This document shows positions 1 to 5,172 of a DNA stretch of 5,172 nucleotides, piece by piece. The stretch comes from Kiritimatiellia bacterium. Lineage in GTDB: Bacteria > Verrucomicrobiota > Kiritimatiellia > JAAZAB01. The first letter of the stretch is position 1. Every line of letters begins with the position of its first letter. The stretch spans positions 1-5,172 of the forward strand of contig JAGYMT010000167.1 of the NCBI GenBank assembly GCA_018400335.1, written 5' to 3'. Position numbers and translations under genes: made by a program. The notes under the pieces were generated by a model, which did not search any database, was not told the origin of the DNA, and saw nothing but the letters and a program-made list of their open reading frames with translations.

Positions 1-2
1 GC

Positions 3-1110
3 GGCGAGGGAACTCATCTGGAGGCTGCCGCGATTTCGGAGGCGCGGACGCTGATCGAGAAAGCAGCCAGGACCCTTGAAGGCGAGGCGCGCTGGTGGGC
101 GGACGCTTTCGTACGGCAGTGCCAGGAAATTTTGGATGATCTTGCCGTTATCGGAATGCCCGCCGGGGAGCCCCTTGAATGTCCGACGCTGGAAGAGCTT
201 GCCGCGGACGGCAACACGCCCGAGACGCGCGACCGGGCGGTGGCCAGGATCAAGGAGATCGAACGCCTCGCCGAACGTTGCAGGGAGCTGGAGTATGCCA
301 TGGACTTCAGCGTTGTCTATGACAAGTCCAGGCGCCTCCTTAACATCGGGTTCGATGTCGCCGCCCGGCGGATGGATCCCGGCGTCTACGACCTCCTCGC
401 TTCGGAGGCGCGGCTCGCCAGCTTCCTCATGGTTGCGCGGGAGCAGGCGCCCGCGGACCACTGGTTTGCGCTCGGCAGGCTTTTGACCGGACGTGACGGG
501 CCCACAACCCTGATTTCCTGGAGCGGCTCCATGTTTGAATATCTCATGCCCGCGCTGATCATGCCCCACCATCATGGCACGCTTTTGGACCAGGCAATTC
601 GCGGGGTTATAGCACGACAGATTAAATATGGCCGGAGGCGCGGCGTTCCATGGGGCATTTCCGAGTCCTGCTACAATGCGAGGGATGCGCGTCATATCTA
701 CCAGTATCGGGCCTTCGGGGTTCCCGGGCTTGGGCTGCAGCGCGGACTGGCGGATGACCTTGTGGTGGCCCCGTATGCCACCATGCTGGCGCTGCCTTTC
801 ACTCCCGTGGAAGCATGCGAGAACATCGAGAGACTGGCCGGGAAGGAGGAGGCGCTTGGCGCTTATGGGTTGTATGAAGCAGTGGACTTCACGCCATCGC
901 GCATTCCCCGGGGGAAACAACGCGCGGTGATTAAAGCTTTCATGACGCATCATCAGTGCATGGGCTTCATCGCTATTTCGAACCTTCTGCACGGGAAACC
1001 GATGGTCCGGCGGTTCATGGCCGATCCGGCCGTTCGCGCCACCGAGCTGCTCCTTCATGAGCGGGTTCCCCAGACAGCGCCCATGCTGCAACCGCACGCA
1101 CATGAAGCTC
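3..1110 (+). other. Domain: glucoamylase-like (GH189-type) cyclization region of the synthase
   Basis: This protein region covers residues 1 to about 370. The first 90 or so residues are helical and charged. They are followed by family motifs of the glucoamylase-like domain: SWSGSMFEYLMP at 516-551, WGISESCYNARD at 651-686, FGVPGLGLQRGL followed by DDLVVAPYATMLAL ending at 794, YGLYEAVDFTPSR near 867-905, and HHQCM at 948-962. From family knowledge, the corresponding domain in a Thermoanaerobacter enzyme was shown to close the glucan ring by anomer-retaining transglycosylation and founded GH189. Two conserved glutamates, Glu221 in WGISES (663-665) and Glu292 in YGLYEA (876-878), are my candidates for the catalytic pair. 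That assignment is inference. The domain probably begins upstream of the window, so its N-terminal limit is not visible. The HHQCMG stretch differs from the HHQGMS I expect. Confidence 0.8.
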
Positions 1111-4100
1111 GTCTCGCTTCCCGGCCGGTGGAAATCGAGCCGGGCGCCCTTATGCGCGTGTTCAATGAACCCGATCTGACAACACCGGAAGTGCATTTGC
1201 TATCCAACGGGAACTATCATGTGATGGTCACGCACGCGGGCGGAGGCTACAGCCGGTGGCGCGACGTGTTCGTAACCCGCTGGCGCGAAGATACAACCCT
1301 TGATGAATGGGGGTCGTTTATCTACCTGCGCGACGTTAATAGCGGCATGCAGTGGTCCGCGGCATTTCATCCCAGCCGCCGGAAAGGCGATCATTATGAA
1401 GCCATTTTCACGCAGGGCCGGGCTGAATATCGCAGGCGTGATCACAGCCTGGAGTCACACACGGAGATATGCGTATCTCCGGAAGATGACGTGGAAATCA
1501 GGCGACTGACGCTCAACAACCTCTCCGAAAAGGAGCGCCGGATCGAGGTCACAAGCTATGCGGAGGTCGTGCTCGCGCCATGGAACGCGGATCTCGCGCA
1601 TCCGGTATTCTCCAGACTTTTCGTTGAAACGGAAATCCTTCGCGACCGCCGGGCCATTCTATGTTCGCGACGGAGGCGGGCGCCGACGGACGCCGCGCCC
1701 TGGATGTTTCATCTGGCAGTCGTTCCCGGCTCGAACAGGGAGCCCTCGTTCGAGACAGATCGTTCCAGCTTCATCGGTCGCGGCCGCACGCCGGAAAGTC
1801 CTGCCGCGATGGAGGCGCCGCCGGGCGTGTCGTCAGCGTTGGGAAACAGCGAGGGCGCCGTCCTGGACCCCATCGCGGCGATCCGGCATTCGGTGGATGT
1901 TTCCGCGGACCGTCCCGCGGTGGTTCACCTGGTGACCGGGGTGGCGGAAACGCGGGAGGCCGCTCTGGCGTTGGTGGATAAATACCGCGATCATCACTTC
2001 GTGGATCGGGCGTTCGAAATGGCATGGTCTCACAGCCAGATCATCCTGCGGCAGCTCAATGCCACCGAGGCCGAAACCCAGATTTACGGCCGGCTGGCAG
2101 GGTCCATGCTCTATGCTCACGCAAGACATCGCTCCGCTCCCAGTGTGATCGCCGGGAACCGGATGGGCCCGCATGGCTTGTGGCATTTCGGAATCTCGGG
2201 TGATCTCCCGATTATGTTGCTGCAGATACATGATTTGCAGCGCATGGATCGCGTACACGAGGCGCTGCGGGCTCATGCATATTGGCGAATGAAGGGGCTT
2301 CCCAGCGACCTGGTGATCATCAACGAGGACTTCTCCGGATATCGTGCCACTCTTAATGATCGCATAATGGAGGCAATAGCATCGGGATCTGATGCCGGCA
2401 TGATAGACAAGCCCGGCGGAGTTTTCGTGCGCCGCACGGAGAATATGTCCGAGGAGGACCGCGTTCTGCTTCAAGCCGCCGCTCGCGTGGTGCTTTTGGA
2501 CAGCGCCGAAACCATGCAGGAACAGGTTGATCGCCGCGTTGCGCCGAGGCGTCTTCCGCCGCTGCTCCGTCCCATGCGCTCCGAGCCTCGTTCGGAGCCT
2601 GCACAACCTCTGCAGCGTCGTGAACTGGTTTTTATGAACGGCCTTGGCGGTTTCACTCCGGACGGGCGGGAATACGTGATCATGATCGAGCCCGGCAGGG
2701 CGACTCCGGCGCCGTGGGTCAATGTTATTGCCGCCCCGAACATTGGGACGGTCGTCAGTGAGAGCGGCGGAATGTACACATGGGCCGTCAATGCACATGA
2801 ATTCCGGATCACCCCTTGGCATAATGATCCGGTAACGGATGTGAGCGGAGAGGCTTTCTACCTGCGGGATGAGGAAACAGGGCGGTTCTGGTCCCTGGCG
2901 GCGCTGCCGGCGCCCGGTCGGAACGGGTACGTTTGCAGGCACGGTTTCGGATACAGCGTTTTTGAGCATTATGAATCAGGAATCTCTTCGGAAGCCTGGG
3001 TCTACGTTGCTATTGACGCCCCTGTGAAGTTTGTCGTTGTAAAGGTCCGCAATGATTCCCAGCGCCCGCGCCGCCTGTCATTGACTGCTTTCTACGAACT
3101 GGTGATGGGCGAATGGCGCCGACCTAACGCGATGCACATAATCACGGAAATTGATCCGGGCACCCGGTCTGTTTTCGCGCGCAATCACTATAGCCGCGAG
3201 TTTGCGGAGCAAGTCGTGTTTGCGGGCTGCAGTGAGTCCTCTGCTTCCGTCACCGGAAGCCGGGCCGAGTTTCTCGGCAGCAACCGGTCCTACGCAGCGC
3301 CGGCCGCACTGCTTCGCGAAAATCTTTCGAACATCACGGGGGCCTGTTTCGATCCCGGGATCGGCCTGCAGGCGTCAATTGATCTGGCTCCGGGGCAGGC
3401 GAGGGAGGTTGTTTTCACGCTTGGCGCGGCGTCCGGCCCTAACGAAGCCCGCGCCTGTCTCCGGCGATTTGCGGGTCCAGCCGGGGCTCGTGACGCGCTG
3501 GACGCAGTGTGGGCTCACTGGAATCGCACTCTCGGCGCACTTCATGTCGAAACGCCCGACCCTGGCCTGAATGTTCTCGTGAACGGGTGGCTCCCTTATC
3601 AGGCCCTTTCCTGCCGCACATGGGGCCGCAGCGGTTTCTACCAGTCCGGCGGGGCTTTCGGATTCCGTGATCAGCTTCAGGACACAATGGCGCTCGTGCA
3701 TGCCGAGCCGGCTATGCTGCGCGAACAGCTTCTCCGATGCGCCGCCCACCAGTTCGTGGAGGGCGACGTCCAGCATTGGTGGCATCCTCCCGGCGGAGCC
3801 GGAGTTCGCACGCATTTCTCGGACGACTACCTCTGGCTGCCGCTGGCTGTCGCCCGGTACGTGATGACAACCGGCGACACGGGCGTCCTCGACGAGATGG
3901 TTCCGTTCCTCGCGGGACGCCCGGTTGATCCCGGCGAAGAGGCTTATTATGAAATGCAGATGCACACTTCGGAGCCGGACAGTCTGTATGAACACTGCGT
4001 GAGAGCCCTTCGTCACGGCCTGCGCTTCGGAGCGCACGGTCTGCCGCTCATGGGCTGCGGCGATTGGAACGACGGCATGAACATGGTTGGCCGCGACGGA

Positions 4101-5060
4101 AAGGGCGAGAGTGTGTGGCTGGCCTGGTTCCTGTGCCACACTCTCAAGCGCTTCGCCGAGGTGGCGGGGCTGAGGGGCGATAATTCTTTCGCGAACTTTT
4201 GCCGGGAGGAGGCGGAAGGCCTGCGCGCACGCACGGAAGATGGAGCGTGGGATGGAGCCTGGTACCGTCGCGCTTATTTCGATGACGGAACACCTCTCGG
4301 TTCCGCTGAAAACGACGAGTGCAGGATTGATTCCCTTTCGCAAAGCTGGGCCGTGTTGAGCGAAGCGGCGGAGCCCGGGCGCGCGCGCCGCGCCATGCAG
4401 AGCGTGGTTGAGCACCTTGTGCGGCGCGAAGACCGCATGGTGCTGCTGTTCTCGCCGCCGTTCGATCAAACCGATATGGAGCCCGGCTATATCAAGGGAT
4501 ATCCGCCCGGTATGCGCGAAAACGGGGGACAGTACACGCATGGAGCTGTCTGGTCGGCAATGGCTCTCGCCATGCTCGGCGAACACGAGCGCGCCTGGGA
4601 ACTGTTCACGATGCTCAACCCCATTCTTCACGGCGACTCGGCCGCCGGGATAGAGCGCTACAAGGTGGAACCCTATGTCATGGCCGCCGATGTCTACAGC
4701 GCCTCGCGGCATATCGGGCGCGGCGGATGGACGTGGTATACCGGTGCGGCGGGGTGGATGTACCGTTTTGCCGTTGAGACCCTTTTAGGTTTCGAAAGAC
4801 AAGGAGATCATCTGCGGATCAAGCCGAGGCTGCCCGCACGGGGTTGGCCTGTATACCGGATCCACTACCGCTATCGGGAAACATTCTACCATATCGAGGT
4901 GCGCCCGGATCAACAGGCGGGGCCGGTGAACAGCGCGCGAATCCGTGTTGACGGGGTTGAGCAGGCAAGTGATTACATATCCCTGCTCGATGACCGCCAC
5001 GATCATTTCGCCGAGGTCTTTTGCGGAGCGGCAACGTTGCCTGCACGTGCTGATTCATGA
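3..5060 (+). CDS. ndvB: Cyclic beta-1,2-glucan synthase, 5'-truncated by the window edge (GH189-like and GH94 parts)
   Basis: This is the C-terminal 1,685 residues of a cyclic beta-1,2-glucan synthase. The frame is open from position 3 to the TGA at 5058-5060 with no interruption. Residues are numbered from position 3. Motifs in order are MDFSVVYDKSRRLLNIGF (100-117), SWSGSMFEYLMP (172-183), WGISESCYNARD (217-228), FGVPGLGLQRGL with APYAT (about 238-262), HHQCM (316-320), LSNGNYHVMVT (from 400), GLWHFGISGDLPI (725-737), NGLGGFTPDGREYV (from 879), HQFVEGDVQHWWHPP (1249-1263), GDWND (1353-1357) and RENGGQYTHG (1505-1514). This order is characteristic of NdvB/ChvB. Family members of about 2,800 residues carry an N-terminal membrane GT84 domain, which must lie upstream here. 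No membrane segment is evident in the visible part, which is expected to be cytosolic. A TTG at 132 could mimic a start, but homologous coding continues upstream of it, so I reject it. The symbol is by family resemblance; chvB and cgs are synonyms in other genera. The enzyme makes periplasmic cyclic glucans used in osmoadaptation and host interaction. Confidence 0.93.
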   Translation, partial: GEGTHLEAAAISEARTLIEKAARTLEGEARWWADAFVRQCQEILDDLAVIGMPAGEPLECPTLEELAADGNTPETRDRAVARIKEIERLAERCRELEYAMDFSVVYDKSRRLLNIGFDVAARRMDPGVYDLLASEARLASFLMVAREQAPADHWFALGRLLTGRDGPTTLISWSGSMFEYLMPALIMPHHHGTLLDQAIRGVIARQIKYGRRRGVPWGISESCYNARDARHIYQYRAFGVPGLGLQRGLADDLVVAPYATMLALPFTPVEACENIERLAGKEEALGAYGLYEAVDFTPSRIPRGKQRAVIKAFMTHHQCMGFIAISNLLHGKPMVRRFMADPAVRATELLLHERVPQTAPMLQPHAHEARLASRPVEIEPGALMRVFNEPDLTTPEVHLLSNGNYHVMVTHAGGGYSRWRDVFVTRWREDTTLDEWGSFIYLRDVNSGMQWSAAFHPSRRKGDHYEAIFTQGRAEYRRRDHSLESHTEICVSPEDDVEIRRLTLNNLSEKERRIEVTSYAEVVLAPWNADLAHPVFSRLFVETEILRDRRAILCSRRRRAPTDAAPWMFHLAVVPGSNREPSFETDRSSFIGRGRTPESPAAMEAPPGVSSALGNSEGAVLDPIAAIRHSVDVSADRPAVVHLVTGVAETREAALALVDKYRDHHFVDRAFEMAWSHSQIILRQLNATEAETQIYGRLAGSMLYAHARHRSAPSVIAGNRMGPHGLWHFGISGDLPIMLLQIHDLQRMDRVHEALRAHAYWRMKGLPSDLVIINEDFSGYRATLNDRIMEAIASGSDAGMIDKPGGVFVRRTENMSEEDRVLLQAAARVVLLDSAETMQEQVDRRVAPRRLPPLLRPMRSEPRSEPAQPLQRRELVFMNGLGGFTPDGREYVIMIEPGRATPAPWVNVIAAPNIGTVVSESGGMYTWAVNAHEFRITPWHNDPVTDVSGEAFYLRDEETGRFWSLAALPAPGRNGYVCRHGFGYSVFEHYESGISSEAWVYVAIDAPVKFVVVKVRNDSQRPRRLSLTAFYELVMGEWRRPNAMHIITEIDPGTRSVFARNHYSREFAEQVVFAGCSESSASVTGSRAEFLGSNRSYAAPAALLRENLSNITGACFDPGIGLQASIDLAPGQAREVVFTLGAASGPNEARACLRRFAGPAGARDALDAVWAHWNRTLGALHVETPDPGLNVLVNGWLPYQALSCRTWGRSGFYQSGGAFGFRDQLQDTMALVHAEPAMLREQLLRCAAHQFVEGDVQHWWHPPGGAGVRTHFSDDYLWLPLAVARYVMTTGDTGVLDEMVPFLAGRPVDPGEEAYYEMQMHTSEPDSLYEHCVRALRHGLRFGAHGLPLMGCGDWNDGMNMVGRDGKGESVWLAWFLCHTLKRFAEVAGLRGDNSFANFCREEAEGLRARTEDGAWDGAWYRRAYFDDGTPLGSAENDECRIDSLSQSWAVLSEAAEPGRARRAMQSVVEHLVRREDRMVLLFSPPFDQTDMEPGYIKGYPPGMRENGGQYTHGAVWSAMALAMLGEHERAWELFTMLNPILHGDSAAGIERYKVEPYVMAADVYSASRHIGRGGWTWYTGAAGWMYRFAVETLLGFERQGDHLRIKPRLPARGWPVYRIHYRYRETFYHIEVRPDQQAGPVNSARIRVDGVEQASDYISLLDDRHDHFAEVFCGAATLPARADS
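1150..2520 (+). other. Domain: first GH94-type module (beta-sandwich plus helical region)
   Basis: This protein region covers about residues 383-840. It opens with a beta-sandwich of the GH94 N-terminal (former GT36-associated) type: LSNGNYHVMVTHAGGGYSRW followed by RDVFVTRWRED, at 1200-1292. It continues with LRDVNSGMQWS and strand-rich sequence through ETDRSSFIGRGRTP. A helical part follows, with conserved synthase segments such as GAVLDPIAAIR, GLWHFGISGDLPI (2175-2213) and AHAYWRMKGLPSDLVIINED. I see no GDWND-type catalytic motif here, so I infer a structural or sugar-binding role rather than a second phosphorylase site. The boundaries are approximate. The module ends in an Arg/Pro-rich linker at about 2532-2630 that contains a SEPRSEP echo and leads to the next sandwich. 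Confidence 0.65.
2634..5057 (+). other. Domain: catalytic GH94 phosphorylase region with N-terminal beta-sandwich and C-terminal tail
   Basis: This protein region covers residues 878-1685. The beta-sandwich begins with NGLGGFTPDGREYV (2637 onward) and contains PWVNVIAAPNIGTVVSESG and ITPWHNDPV (2808-2834). The alpha/alpha barrel then shows SGFYQSGGAFGFRDQLQD (ending 3683), HQFVEGDVQHWWHPP (3747-3791), SDDYLWLP, GDWND (4059-4073), GKGESVW (4098-4118), IDSLSQSW (4326-4349), RENGGQYTHG (4515-4544) and GRGGWTWYTGAAGW (4716-4757). In GH94 phosphorylases the Asp-containing GDWND motif provides the general acid. The His of QYTHG (residue 1513) and the Thr of WYTG (residue 1580) correspond to likely phosphate ligands. 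All are present, so phosphorolytic trimming of beta-1,2-glucan is expected to work. A short beta-rich tail (GFERQGDHLRIKPRLP onward) closes the protein, as is usual for the family. Confidence 0.85.
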
Positions 5061-5068
5061 CATTGAAA

Positions 5069-5101
5069 TGACTTTTTGGCGCGCTTGCGACAACAAAGTC
5101 A
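5069..5101 (+). terminator. Candidate hairpin terminator just after the synthase stop codon
   Basis: TGACTTT (5069-5075) pairs perfectly with AAAGTCA (5095-5101). Allowing one bulge (C5094) and one G/A mismatch, the stem continues through TTG/CAA and CGC/GCG around a GCTT loop. It starts 8 bases after the TGA, where a 3' end hairpin would be expected. The following bases, ATTTCCTTGTTGG, are only weakly T-rich, so this is not a classical intrinsic terminator. It may act as a 3' stabilising structure or with Rho. Confidence 0.35.
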
Positions 5102-5132
5102 ATTTCCTTGTTGGTATCAGTATAACTAGACC

Positions 5133-5156
5133 CCGTTCGAAAAGCCTTTCGAACGG
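5133..5156. repeat. Perfect 10-bp inverted repeat with 4-base loop in the 3' intergenic region
   Basis: CCGTTCGAAA (5133-5142) and TTTCGAACGG (5147-5156) are exact reverse complements separated by AGCC. Each arm contains the self-complementary TTCGAA. Neither strand has a T-tract after the stem: AGGGTTCAAG follows on + and GGTCTAG on -. It could be a bidirectional terminator of the T-less kind, a dispersed intergenic palindrome, or an operator for a gene beyond the right edge. The symmetry is read directly from the sequence; the role is unknown. Confidence 0.6.
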
Positions 5157-5172
5157 AGGGTTCAAGGTTCAT

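Noticed and set aside
132..134. TTG as the start codon of the synthase, with AGGA at 124-127
   Set aside because: The frame stays open to the window edge, the upstream codons look like coding sequence, and starting here would leave the protein without its GT84 part and the beginning of the GH189-like region. The AGGA lies only four bases upstream and is probably chance.
2578..2598. Inverted repeat GCTCCGA/TCGGAGC inside the gene
   Set aside because: It arises from the repeated Ser-Glu-Pro codons in the linker. A 7-bp match in GC-rich coding sequence is likely incidental.
1833..2969. Minus-strand open frame of 378 codons
   Set aside because: It is antisense to conserved synthase sequence. 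Its composition is irregular, with no recognisable motif and no convincing ribosome binding context.
3375..4712. Long minus-strand open frame of 445 codons
   Set aside because: It lies wholly antisense to the conserved GH94 coding region, in a GC-rich gene where stop-free shadow frames are common. Its translation resembles no family I recognise.
5085..5126. Promoter with TATAAC (5121-5126) as -10 and an upstream TTGCGA (5085-5090) as -35
   Set aside because: The spacing is 30 bases, far from 16-18, and no better -35 lies at the right distance.
4819..5172. Minus-strand open frame starting with ATG at the right edge, a possible convergent gene
   Set aside because: Most of it is antisense to the conserved C-terminal tail, its start runs through the palindrome, and the translated sequence has no recognisable domain.

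Overview
The window is almost entirely one very large protein-coding gene on the + strand. It is entered mid-gene at the left edge and ends with a TGA at 5058-5060. The reading frame is open from the first full codon (position 3), giving 1,685 visible residues. The motif order matches the middle and C-terminal parts of a cyclic beta-1,2-glucan synthase (NdvB/ChvB/Cgs family): a glucoamylase-like cyclization domain (GH189-type), then a GH94-type module with a beta-sandwich and a helical part, then a second beta-sandwich and an apparently complete GH94 phosphorylase-type barrel. Full-length members have about 2,800 residues. The N-terminal roughly 1,100 residues (the membrane-embedded GT84 glucosyltransferase part) should therefore lie upstream, outside this window.

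Layout: 3-1110 encodes a helical approach region and the GH189-like domain. 1150-2520 encodes the first GH94-type module. 2532-2630 encodes an Arg/Pro-rich linker. 2634-3540 encodes the second beta-sandwich. 3580-4760 encodes the catalytic GH94 barrel, and 4780-5057 a C-terminal beta-rich tail. After the stop, 5061-5172 (112 bases, visibly more AT-rich) holds no supported gene. It contains an imperfect hairpin just after the stop and a perfect 10-bp inverted repeat near the right edge.

In characterised homologues the parts cooperate in one polypeptide. The GT84 part elongates a beta-1,2-glucan from UDP-glucose, the GH94 part trims it by phosphorolysis and so sets ring size, and the GH189 part closes the ring by transglycosylation. 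The product is normally exported by an ABC transporter (NdvA/ChvA), which is not in this window. Key motifs of both visible enzymatic domains are present, so the protein looks functional.

The organism is a bacterium with a moderately high GC genome (about 60% by eye). The family is best known from Alphaproteobacteria but occurs in many phyla, and nothing here fixes the phylum. I found no evidence of a previously undescribed system. The points worth a second look are Cys substitutions in conserved motifs and the structured 3' intergenic end.
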